Below are positions 1 to 5,524 of a stretch of DNA of 6,341 nt, piece after piece. This DNA comes from CAYVJW01 sp964451885. GTDB taxonomy: Bacteria; Patescibacteriota; Gracilibacteria; UBA4473. Below the pieces are notes generated by a model. The model was not told the origin of the DNA. It saw only the letters and a list, made by a program, of their open reading frames with translations, and ran no database searches. Position 1 is the first letter of the stretch. Each line of letters begins with the position of its first letter. Position numbers and translations under genes: made by a program. The DNA lies in the NCBI GenBank assembly GCA_964451885.1, contig CAYVJW010000094.1, positions 1 to 6,341 on the forward strand, given 5' to 3'.

Positions 1-6
1 AAAGCC

Positions 7-34
7 TTGCGCAAAAGCTTATTCATTGTATACT
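7..34 (+). promoter_or_regulatory. Weak candidate promoter for the NUDIX gene
   Basis: TTGCGC (7-12), a 16-base spacer and TATACT (29-34) form a possible sigma-70-type promoter. The -10 box matches the consensus at five of six positions, but the -35 matches only TTG. It would give a leader of about 90 bases before the ATG at 132. Nothing else in 1-131 looks like a gene or a stronger promoter. Confidence 0.2.
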
Positions 35-131
35 TATTATTTTTCGGTTAATACGCTTGAAATAAAAAGAGCCAGATGAATTTGAAAAAAAATGAAAATC
101 TTGTACGGTTTCCACAATATCTCCAAATATC

Positions 132-629
132 ATGGAAAATTCTAAAGTTGAATGCGCCACTTTATATGGAGAAAAAAAGGAAATTGCGAAAGAAAAACTG
201 AGTTTTAGAATTTCGGGTTATGCTGTTATTACACATAATGAAAAAATTCTGTTGGTAAAAATGCGTCGCACAAATAAATATTTTTATCCTGGAGGAGGTA
301 TTGAAATTGGAGAGGAAACTGAAGATGGAATAATCCGTGAAGTCAAAGAAGAAACGGGATTAGACGTTAAGGTTCAAAGTCTCCTACATTTTAAAGAATC
401 TTTTTTTTATTATGATCCATGGGATACGGCTTGGCATTGCTTTCTGTTTTTCTTTAATTGCAAGTTAGTAGGAGAAAATATAATCCCTGAAACTCATGTA
501 AATGGAGATGAAGACGAAACTCCAATATGGATAAATGCCAAGGAGTTAAAACCTGAAGATTTTCAACATCCAGCAGAGGAGGTGTTTGAAATTGTTAAAA
601 GAAAAATGAAAACGACATTGACTTCTTGA
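132..629 (+). CDS. NUDIX hydrolase
   Basis: A 165-residue protein of the Nudix superfamily. These enzymes cleave nucleoside diphosphates linked to another moiety, using a divalent metal held by the Nudix box. The box is complete: G55, E61, then R69-E70-V71-x-E73-E74-x-G76-L77, preceded by the usual beta strand and a PGGG turn (residues 53-56). An N-terminal strand near residues 28-44 and an aromatic-rich strand near 90-110 fit the fold. A C-terminal 'PIWINAKEL' segment (131-139) is the common Nudix element placed before the last helix. The ATG at 132 is used because the next in-frame Met (residue 45) would delete part of the fold; there is no clear ribosome binding site. The substrate cannot be told from sequence. 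It is a single-domain protein and is visibly more AT-rich than the gene after it. It probably belongs to the host chromosome or an accessory cargo region rather than to the capsid module. Confidence 0.9.
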   Translation: MENSKVECATLYGEKKEIAKEKLSFRISGYAVITHNEKILLVKMRRTNKYFYPGGGIEIGEETEDGIIREVKEETGLDVKVQSLLHFKESFFYYDPWDTAWHCFLFFFNCKLVGENIIPETHVNGDEDETPIWINAKELKPEDFQHPAEEVFEIVKRKMKTTLTS

Positions 630-645
630 AACTTGTTGTTAAAAT
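618..645 (+). promoter_or_regulatory. Candidate promoter for the 703-1239 gene
   Basis: TTGACT (618-623), a 16-base spacer and TAAAAT (640-645). Each box matches the sigma-70 consensus at five of six positions. It overlaps the last codons of the NUDIX gene and would start transcription near 652, just before two small hairpins and the next gene. This suggests that gene is transcribed independently. Confidence 0.4.
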
Positions 646-654
646 AGGTTCGGT

Positions 655-685
655 AGTTCGCACAGAACTCCTTCCCAATAGGGAA
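655..685 (+). promoter_or_regulatory. Two tandem small hairpins in the 5' leader
   Basis: AGTTC (655-659) pairs with GAACT (665-669) around a 5-base loop. TTCCC (672-676) pairs with GGGAA (681-685) around AATA. Both stems are 5 bp and perfect, three bases apart, and lie between the candidate start of transcription near 652 and the ATG at 703. They could affect translation or mRNA stability. Stems this short also arise by chance. Confidence 0.3.
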
Positions 686-702
686 AACCTTCTTACTCTT
701 TT

Positions 703-1239
703 ATGAGAGACAGCAAAATGTCTGAACCGAATGTCGTTGGAAATCCACAAGACTGGAAAACCATTCATGAGTTCGTGCAGTGGAAAATCCAAGTTCACAA
801 AAATGATGAACATTGGCGAATCGTGAATTTGGGAGAGAGAGGTGAAGAAAAGTTCTACATCATCGCCCCAAAAGGGGCGTACGGTACTCCACACAAGTTC
901 AAAGACCCTCAATTGGCACTGCCGATTCCTCCCAATTGTCGTTATGTTGATGGAAAAGGGGAACAAATCTCTCCTGACCAATCCATTGGTGGAGTGATTG
1001 TGAAGGACGGAAACGGTCAAGTTGTTGCTCGTTTGAGCCTCTCAAACCCTGAGAAAAGGGAGGACAACTGGGTGATTGGAGATAATGGAGAATTGACCTA
1101 CAAAGGACAAACATATCACCTTCGGACTCTCTACATGGAAAATAAGCACGAAGTGACAAATTACATTGCCTACTTCTGGCTGACTCCACGGGAAGACGGA
1201 ACGGTCAAAGTCCTCGAACCCGAAGACCTGCCTCTCTAA
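703..1239 (+). CDS. Hypothetical protein, family not recognised
   Basis: A 178-residue soluble protein that I do not recognise. It has no signal peptide or membrane segment. It is rich in charged residues, Trp, Pro and Gly, and reads as mostly beta strands with turns (for example 'YIIAPKGAYG' near residues 52-61, 'GGVIVKDGNGQVVARL' near 96-111, and a Trp-rich C-terminal strand). The start is uncertain: the ATG at 703 gives MRDSK..., while the ATG at 718 gives MSEPN... and has GAGAG seven bases upstream, so the shorter 173-residue form may be the true one. It follows the NUDIX gene after 73 bases, with a candidate promoter and two hairpins in between. Downstream it ends just before a strong inverted repeat that separates it from the convergent phage operon. 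It may be a host gene or phage/prophage cargo; its position at the end of a head cluster does not decide this. Confidence 0.75.
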   Translation: MRDSKMSEPNVVGNPQDWKTIHEFVQWKIQVHKNDEHWRIVNLGERGEEKFYIIAPKGAYGTPHKFKDPQLALPIPPNCRYVDGKGEQISPDQSIGGVIVKDGNGQVVARLSLSNPEKREDNWVIGDNGELTYKGQTYHLRTLYMENKHEVTNYIAYFWLTPREDGTVKVLEPEDLPL

Positions 1240-1246
1240 TGAAGAA

Positions 1247-1295
1247 GGTTGATGGTAGAGGGAAACGTTGTTTTACGCGCTCCCTCTACCCAACC
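1247..1295. terminator. Inverted repeat between convergent genes, possible bidirectional terminator
   Basis: GGTTG (1247-1251) and GGTAGAGGGA (1254-1263) pair with TCCCTCTACC (1281-1290) and CAACC (1291-1295). This makes a 15-bp stem with a 2-base bulge and a 17-base loop. It lies exactly between the stop of the plus-strand gene (1239) and the stop of the minus-strand gene (1312). Neither side has a good T tract, so termination may be Rho-assisted or the hairpin may mainly protect 3' ends. Confidence 0.55.
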
Positions 1296-1311
1296 CCACT
1301 AAAATATTCAA

Positions 1312-1797
1312 TTACGCCTGTAACCCAAAAACTCCAATATCCCTCTGAATCTTCCCATGCAAAGACTTCACAATAGCCGAATTAACCTCATTAGAAAGGT
1401 CAATAACCGCCCGCTTTGGCAGACTCCCACCACCCTTTTGGTGATAAATCCCATAATCAGCATTGAAAGCCAAAACCCCGGACTTATTCGTCACGGCTTT
1501 AGTTTTGTTATCCTGCAAATTCCCCGTCCATCGTAAAACCGAAGGATTTTTAGGCGTTTTTTTATAATATCCCCACCGTTTTTCACGAGCCAACTTCGTA
1601 CTTTTGGCTAACGGCTTCCACTTCGGACTTTTCTGCGTATTTCTCCCTTTCTTCCGAAAAATTGCATCCGTCCTTTTCTCCACAATCTCCAAAGATTCAC
1701 CGAAAAAATCTTTCATATTCTGCAAATTAGCAACCAAAACCCGAAGATTTCGAGAAAGTTGAATATCCCCCTCAACCGCAAATCTAATCAATGCCAT
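1312..1797 (-). CDS. Phage virion morphogenesis / tail completion protein (Mu gpG-like)
   Basis: A 161-residue protein resembling the phage virion morphogenesis family (Mu gpG, P2 gpS type), which acts at the head-tail junction or in tail completion. The family pattern is visible in order: a helical N-terminal region (about 15-50), 'W60-KPL' after a Lys-rich stretch, 'L88-RWTGNL' at 88-94, 'YGIYHQKGG' at 115-123, and the 'LPKRAVIDL' segment at 126-134, which corresponds to the conserved 'P-x-R-x-hydrophobic-L' ending. Length is typical. It is the last gene of the operon, 11 bases after the previous stop, and ends 16 bases from the intergenic inverted repeat. There is no clear ribosome binding site. 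In phage Mu the gpG gene precedes the protease, so its place here, after the gp36-like gene, differs from Mu. An alternative within the same functional range is an HK97-gp10-like head-tail protein. Confidence 0.75.
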   Translation of the reverse strand: MALIRFAVEGDIQLSRNLRVLVANLQNMKDFFGESLEIVEKRTDAIFRKKGRNTQKSPKWKPLAKSTKLAREKRWGYYKKTPKNPSVLRWTGNLQDNKTKAVTNKSGVLAFNADYGIYHQKGGGSLPKRAVIDLSNEVNSAIVKSLHGKIQRDIGVFGLQA

Positions 1798-1808
1798 TTC
1801 AAAACAGG

Positions 1809-2267
1809 TTAATAAGAATCATCCACACTGAATTTATTCTCTCCCGAAGTAATACCACTCCCGACAATCGTCCCAGCCGTACTTTTCGCCACCCTAGAAA
1901 ATTCATCTCCACCCGTATCAATCAACCTCAAAGGATGAGCTTTGTCCGTAAGTCTCTGAAGCAAACTTTCACCTTCTTCCACTTTTTCATAACCGTCCTT
2001 ATTGGACTCCCCTGAATCGGCCCCATATTCTTTGATTAAAAGATACCCGGAAGCAATCAATTCTTCTGCCCGTTTCAGCATTTTTTCTGCTTGTGAATTG
2101 GTGAATTTAGAACCGCTTAGTTGGGAAATATCATAAACAGAAGCCACATAAGACTGAACCACGCCATTTGCCTGTTCCAAATACGCTTCAATTACAGAAT
2201 CAAGAACATTCTGATTTCCATCAAAACCTGATTCTGTACGAACTCGTGCAGCAGTTGAATAAGTCAT
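1809..2267 (-). CDS. Mu gp36-like (DUF1320) head-tail protein, probable
   Basis: A 152-residue, largely helical acidic protein. It opens 'MTYSTAARVRTESGF', continues with a helix ending '...EAYLEQANGVVQSYVAS' near residues 28-43, then helices at 56-75 ('AEKMLKRAEELIASGYLLI'), and a later 'GYEKVEEGESLLQRL' (about 92-106). This layout (start 'Y-x-T/S', a helix of the 'A-x-x-x-I/V-x-x-Y' kind, then a Tyr/Leu helix and a 'G-E-x-L-L' element) fits the gp36/DUF1320 family of Mu-like phages, which sits between the capsid protein and the tail genes and is thought to act at the head-tail interface. Position supports the call: it follows the gp35-like gene by 15 bases and precedes the gpG-like gene. 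The C-terminal tail (about 120-152) is Gly/Ser-rich and probably flexible. The leader is A-rich with no Shine-Dalgarno. The family assignment is tentative; a generic head-tail connector is the alternative. Confidence 0.6.
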   Translation of the reverse strand: MTYSTAARVRTESGFDGNQNVLDSVIEAYLEQANGVVQSYVASVYDISQLSGSKFTNSQAEKMLKRAEELIASGYLLIKEYGADSGESNKDGYEKVEEGESLLQRLTDKAHPLRLIDTGGDEFSRVAKSTAGTIVGSGITSGENKFSVDDSY

Positions 2268-2282
2268 TTTCTTTGCGTTAAA

Positions 2283-2624
2283 TTAGAGACTCTGAAGTAA
2301 TGCTCTCAAGTCTTCATTTTTAGCGTCAGAGGCAAAATCTTGTCCTGAAACCTGTCCTTTTTCTTCCAGGGCTTCAATCAGTTCTTCTTTCGACATTCGA
2401 GAGGCTTGTTTTTTTGTTTTTTCAGGATTTTTCGCTTGCTTTTTAGGAACTGCTTTTGTTTCCGTGGGACTGTCGATTTTGAGATACGGATCTGCCTCAA
2501 TTGCTTGAAACTGGTCAGGATTAACTTCTACCGTAGAAGGCAAAGTACTGAAAGTAAATCCTGCACGAAATCTTTTTCCGGCAGGATGATTCGGGTCACG
2601 TAGACGAACAGTAATAGTTGGCAT
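2283..2624 (-). CDS. Mu gp35 / FluMu HI1506-type small phage protein
   Basis: A 113-residue protein in two parts. Residues 1-52 ('...KRFRAGFTFST...', '...IEADPYLKID...') match the pattern of the FluMu N-terminal domain, in which an 'R-A-G' strand is followed by a short helix and a 'D-P-x-L-x-I/V' ending. Residues 56-75 form a Lys/Pro-rich linker. Residues 78-113 ('SKEELIEALEEKG...NEDLRALLQSL') look like a small helix-extended-loop-helix domain, often seen at the C-terminus of such proteins and suspected to bind nucleic acid or protein. In Mu-like phages this gene lies directly after the major capsid gene, as here. The ATG at 2624 (MPTIT) was chosen because it begins the recognisable domain. 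The open frame continues upstream to 2840, but that part overlaps the capsid gene and a hairpin and looks non-coding. No Shine-Dalgarno is visible. The exact function of the family is not established. Confidence 0.75.
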   Translation of the reverse strand: MPTITVRLRDPNHPAGKRFRAGFTFSTLPSTVEVNPDQFQAIEADPYLKIDSPTETKAVPKKQAKNPEKTKKQASRMSKEELIEALEEKGQVSGQDFASDAKNEDLRALLQSL

Positions 2625-2676
2625 GGTGTAAGTGGTTAATAAATACCCAATCGAACAGACAGTACTTACAAAACTG

Positions 2677-2693
2677 AAAACAGCCTGCGGCTG
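2677..2693 (-). terminator. Terminator-like hairpin after the major capsid gene
   Basis: Read on the minus strand, CAGCC (2693-2689) and GGCTG (2685-2681) form a perfect 5-bp GC-rich stem with a 3-base loop, followed by TTTT, CAG and another TTTT. A second small stem (CCTG/CAGG, 2694-2705) precedes it. It lies 22 bases after the capsid stop and before the gp35-like gene. It could partly terminate transcription, so that capsid mRNA exceeds that of downstream genes. The stem is short, so full termination is unlikely. Confidence 0.4.
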
Positions 2694-2715
2694 CCTGCTC
2701 TCAGGACATTTATGT

Positions 2716-3609
2716 CTATCCTTGTGCTTTGAAAGCCTGTCTCCAATCTCCAAAAGCAAAGTTGAAACGTGAATCAACTCCGTAATGGATTTTTTTCCTC
2801 CAAAAGAGTTCAGGGCTGTTCGGCTGGTCCAAAGACACAAACTCCAAGTTTTTTCGGTTTTGGTAGATTAACGGTTTCACGGGTCGGGAAACGAGGTCGA
2901 GAACGTACCACGCTGAATTCGCCCCATTGTTAGTCAAATACGGATTAACAATAAGCTCTAATTCGCCTTCAAGTTCTCGGTCAGCATCACGGCTTTTCGG
3001 AAAAAGCAGTTCTTTAGCCGTAAACCGCAAGGCAGTCGGAACGACAATGTGTGAAGGAATAATCCCGGACGGATTTCCTTTCTCGTCCTTGAAGTTTCCC
3101 ATAGCCGTAATGACCTCCTTTAGCGTAGCTGAAGCCAACGCCTTACCTGAAGCAAGGTAGTTGGATTGAGTTCCGCTATCTGCTTCACTATGGTCGGTAT
3201 CGAAGAAATTCTGACCGTCATAACACGTTTGTTGGTGTCCGTTTTCAACGGTATTCACCAAAATCGTGTCATAGGACTTTTTAGCGGCTCCCGCCATTCC
3301 CTGAACCCGAATCTTGATTTGACCGTACTGATCATCATCCAGGGCGTTTCGGTCAACGCCAATGGTGGCTTCATAGTCTTTATTTTTGACCGTAAAACTA
3401 TACTCATTGAGGGATTTGACCTTTCTTTCGTCCAACCACTCGGTAAGCATGGGGGTTTCCCCAAGCCACGCATATTCTTCCGAACTTTTATTGGAACGAA
3501 TTTCGGTGGTTATGTCTTGAAAAAAGGTTTTGGTATTCTGAGTGCCTTTCATAAACTCCGTTCGAAGTCCGGCAGTCAGAAGTTTTGGAATATCACTTTT
3601 GGTAAGCAT
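2716..3609 (-). CDS. Mu gpT-like major capsid protein
   Basis: A 297-residue protein that matches the Mu-type major head subunit (gpT) along its whole length, close to the usual size of about 300. Recognisable segments in order: an N-terminal helix (residues 5-20, 'DIPKLLTAGLRTEF'), 'W48-LGETPMLTEWLDER' (48-62), the E-loop/P-domain strand '..YSFTVKNKDYEATIGVDRN' region (70-88), 'DDDQYG' (91-96), the hallmark 'CYDGQNFFDTDH' (129-140), 'PSHIVVPTAL' (185-194), a strand-rich middle with '..WYVLDL' (234-239), 'PLIYQNRKN' (246-254), and a C-terminal 'YGVDSRFNFAFGDWRQAF' (276-293). By homology it forms the icosahedral shell with an HK97 fold. It follows the decoration protein gene, as in Mu relatives, and is flanked by hairpins at 3623-3640 and 2681-2693. 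It ends with TAG, and a TAA lies in frame two codons later. The start at 3609 has an A/T-rich leader without Shine-Dalgarno. Confidence 0.95.
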   Translation of the reverse strand: MLTKSDIPKLLTAGLRTEFMKGTQNTKTFFQDITTEIRSNKSSEEYAWLGETPMLTEWLDERKVKSLNEYSFTVKNKDYEATIGVDRNALDDDQYGQIKIRVQGMAGAAKKSYDTILVNTVENGHQQTCYDGQNFFDTDHSEADSGTQSNYLASGKALASATLKEVITAMGNFKDEKGNPSGIIPSHIVVPTALRFTAKELLFPKSRDADRELEGELELIVNPYLTNNGANSAWYVLDLVSRPVKPLIYQNRKNLEFVSLDQPNSPELFWRKKIHYGVDSRFNFAFGDWRQAFKAQG

Positions 3610-3622
3610 TTTAGTAAAAATT

Positions 3623-3640
3623 ACGAAATAAAAATTTCGT
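3623..3640 (-). promoter_or_regulatory. Stem-loop in the leader of the major capsid gene
   Basis: ACGAAAT (3623-3629) and ATTTCGT (3634-3640) pair perfectly (7 bp) around a 4-base loop. On the minus strand the stem is followed by AATTTTTAC and, 13 bases after the stem, by the capsid ATG. It may stabilise a capsid mRNA 5' end, act as a weak terminator for the upstream genes, or influence translation. The stem is AT-rich, so a chance origin is possible. Confidence 0.35.
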
Positions 3641-3656
3641 CTATGCAGTGTTGTTG

Positions 3657-3686
3657 CCTGTCATCCGAAGCTTTAGCGTAGGATGA
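3657..3686 (+). repeat. Interspersed hairpin repeat, copy 1 (intergenic)
   Basis: A 30-base element: CCTG, outer arm TCATCC (3661-3666), inner loop region GAAGCTTTAGCGTA, outer arm GGATGA (3681-3686). The loop contains an inner GCT/AGC pairing. It differs from copy 2 (4690-4719, opposite strand) at one base and from copy 3 (5525-5554) mainly at paired bases. It lies between the decoration and major capsid genes. Confidence 0.8.
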
Positions 3687-3708
3687 AAAGGAATTAAGGA
3701 AATAGAGA

Positions 3709-4170
3709 TTACGCTCCTGCAGCCGCCACATTCCCAACATAATTATCAATGTTGATGTAGGCTTTATTGGCAGAAACAAATTCCACAATCTGACCAACAG
3801 TGATCTGTGGATTTCCTGTGTCGGACGTGACAGTCAAGGTACTGTCATCAGTGACGTTGTTCAAATAAACTTCATCTCCAACATTAGCTTGTGCAATCGT
3901 ATCGGAAATATCCACGAGGAACGTGCCTTTTCTGTCAATCTTACAGACTTTGTCATTGGTGGAATTATTGACGGTTTCATGAGCGATTCCTGCGAAAATA
4001 TCACCGTTGGCAAGCGTAATGGTCGTGCCGTCATTGGTCTGAAGTTTTCCGCTGGTTGCGTCAATGATAGTCGGAGAACCTTTGTAGATAATTTCTTCGT
4101 CAACTACCGGGTAGGCTTGGATGTGACCGTCCTTTCGGTCGATTTCTGAAATACTGGTTCGAGCAGTCAT
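3709..4170 (-). CDS. Putative capsid decoration protein (Mu-like head stabilisation)
   Basis: A 153-residue protein made almost wholly of beta strands and turns, with no long helix. The pattern 'YKGSPTIID...G' (29-40), 'GDIFAGIAHETVNN' (56-69), 'KGTFLVDISDT' (81-91), 'VGDEVYLNNVTDDSTL' (97-112) and 'VGQIVEFVSANKAYINI' (125-141) is that of small decoration proteins encoded between the protease/scaffold and the major capsid gene in Mu-like and other phages (DUF2190-type). Such proteins bind as trimers on the expanded capsid and stabilise it. The 'F-A-G-I-A-x-E-T-x-x-N' segment followed by 'G-D-x-V-Y' is characteristic. The C-terminus is a small Ala/Gly tail ('NVAAAGA'). The ATG at 4170 is preceded by an AT-rich leader containing TTAATGATTAA and no Shine-Dalgarno. 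Its position between the gpI-like and gpT-like genes strongly supports the call. The assignment is by pattern and context. Confidence 0.75.
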   Translation of the reverse strand: MTARTSISEIDRKDGHIQAYPVVDEEIIYKGSPTIIDATSGKLQTNDGTTITLANGDIFAGIAHETVNNSTNDKVCKIDRKGTFLVDISDTIAQANVGDEVYLNNVTDDSTLTVTSDTGNPQITVGQIVEFVSANKAYINIDNYVGNVAAAGA

Positions 4171-4226
4171 TTTTTAATGATTAATGAAATAATGAGTTGT
4201 GCTCGCCTTGCAGTGTTTAGAAAAAA

Positions 4227-4934
4227 TCAAAAAGTAGCTGTCTTTTCGTAGGCATTGTAGGCCTCGACAGCTTCTTCCTGGGTGAGATGAAGCTTGTCCA
4301 TGAAAAATTTGATCTTGTCAGGGTCGGGTTGCGGAGGTGTATCATTACTATGTCCCAATTCTGAAGCGGATAATTTTTGCAGTTCATGCATCAAACCTAA
4401 AAATTTATCGGCTTGATGTTCGGAAAGAGACAAGGCAAAGTTCACGAATTTGTCTTGGGATTTTGGGAGAATCAGCCCCTTTGGATTTGATTCAGTGAAA
4501 GACAGGCTGTGAACACGCCTGGAGAGTTCTGCTTTTCTAGCTTGTCGCACCAGTTTGGCGGTTTGAGAAGCCATGTTTTTGAGGGTTTCGAGTTCAGAAG
4601 CTTTGATGGTCACTTCTTCTGATTCCGAAGCCTTGATCTCCTCCGTAGAATTCTCTTTGGAGGAATCTGTAGTGTCATCAGTAGAATCATCATCCTGCGC
4701 TAAAGCTTCGGATGACAGGTCTTCTGAGGACTCTTCTGTGTCATCTTCACCTTTCGAGTCGGCAGGTGTGGAATCATTAAACTTAGCCAGGCATTCGTCA
4801 TACGCCTTTTTAAGTTCGGGAGTCCGGTCTGATTCGGGCAAAGCGATAAACGCTTTTTCCAATTGGTCTTTTTGGTCAGTTGTTATCACTTCCAGTTCTG
4901 CGAACTGACCGATTAAGTCGAGTATGGTTTTCAT
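4227..4934 (-). CDS. Possible nested scaffold protein from an internal start
   Basis: Met187 of the protease gene begins 'MKTILDLIGQF', directly after the end of the protease domain and a polar linker. Starting here would give a 235-residue scaffold (helical, acidic linker, helical C-terminus) in the same frame, comparable to Mu gene Z inside gene I. The preceding bases are AT-rich (TTATTTTTTAATTCTTCAGAA), like the leaders of the neighbouring genes, and have no Shine-Dalgarno. This is inference from the Mu arrangement; the sequence does not prove internal initiation. Confidence 0.3.
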   Translation of the reverse strand: MKTILDLIGQFAELEVITTDQKDQLEKAFIALPESDRTPELKKAYDECLAKFNDSTPADSKGEDDTEESSEDLSSEALAQDDDSTDDTTDSSKENSTEEIKASESEEVTIKASELETLKNMASQTAKLVRQARKAELSRRVHSLSFTESNPKGLILPKSQDKFVNFALSLSEHQADKFLGLMHELQKLSASELGHSNDTPPQPDPDKIKFFMDKLHLTQEEAVEAYNAYEKTATF

Positions 4935-5492
4935 TTCTGAAGAATTAAAAAATAAGAGAGGTTGAGAAGATTCAGTAAAACTATCTTTCTGTTTCGGTAA
5001 CTGGCCGGTTGCTTCTTCGGTCGCCATTAAAGGCTGCATAGCCTTAAAAAATGGTCGATTTGTGAACGCACCGCCAATCAACAAATTTTGGATAGTTTTT
5101 CCGGTTTCTTCGTCTGCCTTTTTGAATACAAGTTCGGGAGAGAAATATTTATATGCTCCTTCTGTGAGAAGGTCAGCTCCTTTTTTCGTAAGTTCCACGG
5201 TAGCAAATAAAGCATCTTTGCCTTTTAAATACAGGTCTTTGAACCAGCCCAATGCTTTGTGGTTCGGTTCGTGGTTTTCGTCTACGGCAAGGTCAATACC
5301 ACGCTTTCTTTCGTGAAAATTAGTCACCACGTCCTGAATAGTTTTGTGCGTGACTTCGACTTTTCCGTAGAGTGCATGATTCCATTTCCCCACACGCATA
5401 ATCTGAATATTTACCCTGTCACCGGCTTTGAAGTTTTTTTCTTCAAAGCGGAGGGTAGAGAATAGTCTGATTCGGTCTTGGATTGTTATCAT
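4227..5492 (-). CDS. Mu gpI-like prohead protease fused to scaffold
   Basis: A 421-residue protein. Residues about 25-155 match the Mu gpI protease, which cleaves scaffold and capsid precursors in the prohead. Visible are 'VDENHEPNHKALGWFKDLYLKG' split as V70-DENH74 (probable catalytic His) and A80-LGW, then 'YKYFSPEL' with S118 (probable nucleophile), and 'IGGAFTNRPF' (139-148). Residues about 187-240 are helical. Residues 240-290 form a very acidic Ser/Asp/Glu/Thr linker. Residues 295-375 are helical and resemble a scaffold, and 391-421 is a C-terminal helical tail ('LTQEEAVEAYNAYEK'). Residues 258-267 (DLSSEALAQD) are encoded by an interspersed repeat inserted in frame. An internal ATG (residue 187) could start a separate scaffold product, as Mu Z is nested in gpI. 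The leader holds a hairpin that hides a GGAG sequence. It lies upstream of the decoration and capsid genes, as in Mu-like phages. Catalytic residues are assigned by family pattern only. Confidence 0.88.
   Translation of the reverse strand: MITIQDRIRLFSTLRFEEKNFKAGDRVNIQIMRVGKWNHALYGKVEVTHKTIQDVVTNFHERKRGIDLAVDENHEPNHKALGWFKDLYLKGKDALFATVELTKKGADLLTEGAYKYFSPELVFKKADEETGKTIQNLLIGGAFTNRPFFKAMQPLMATEEATGQLPKQKDSFTESSQPLLFFNSSEMKTILDLIGQFAELEVITTDQKDQLEKAFIALPESDRTPELKKAYDECLAKFNDSTPADSKGEDDTEESSEDLSSEALAQDDDSTDDTTDSSKENSTEEIKASESEEVTIKASELETLKNMASQTAKLVRQARKAELSRRVHSLSFTESNPKGLILPKSQDKFVNFALSLSEHQADKFLGLMHELQKLSASELGHSNDTPPQPDPDKIKFFMDKLHLTQEEAVEAYNAYEKTATF
4690..4719 (-). repeat. Interspersed hairpin repeat, copy 2 (inside the protease/scaffold gene)
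   Basis: On the minus strand it reads CCTG, TCATCC, a 14-base loop (GAAGCTTTAGCGCA), GGATGA. It differs from copy 1 at a single base. It is in frame within the acidic linker of the protease/scaffold protein and encodes 'LSSEALAQD' (residues 259-267), so the insertion kept the frame open and altered only a flexible region. Confidence 0.8.
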
Positions 5493-5494
5493 CG

Positions 5495-5513
5495 GGAGAA
5501 TGGTTATTTCTCC
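5495..5513 (-). promoter_or_regulatory. Hairpin covering a Shine-Dalgarno-like GGAG before the protease/scaffold gene
   Basis: On the minus strand GGAGAA and TTCTCC pair perfectly (6 bp) around a 7-base loop, ending two bases before the ATG at 5492. GGAG is too far (16 bases) from that ATG for normal use, but it sits 8 bases before an in-frame ATT codon three codons upstream. The hairpin would hide it and might lower translation of the protease. Confidence 0.25.
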
Positions 5514-5524
5514 GTCTTGTGCAG

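Noticed and set aside
595..1020. Minus-strand open frame opposite the 703-1239 gene
   Set aside because: It overlaps both plus-strand genes, has no leader signals, and reads as an antisense shadow.
2625..2840. Upstream extension of the gp35-like gene to an ATG at 2840
   Set aside because: It would overlap the end of the capsid gene, translate a hairpin region, and add residues unlike the family; the recognisable domain begins at the ATG at 2624.
3166..3681. Long plus-strand open frame opposite the capsid gene
   Set aside because: It lies antisense to an unmistakable gpT-type gene, its composition is unlike a real protein, and it ends inside the hairpin repeat ('SSEALA').
4573..4908. Ser-rich plus-strand open frame opposite the scaffold linker
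   Set aside because: Its Ser/Val bias is simply the complement of the acidic linker codons on the true strand.
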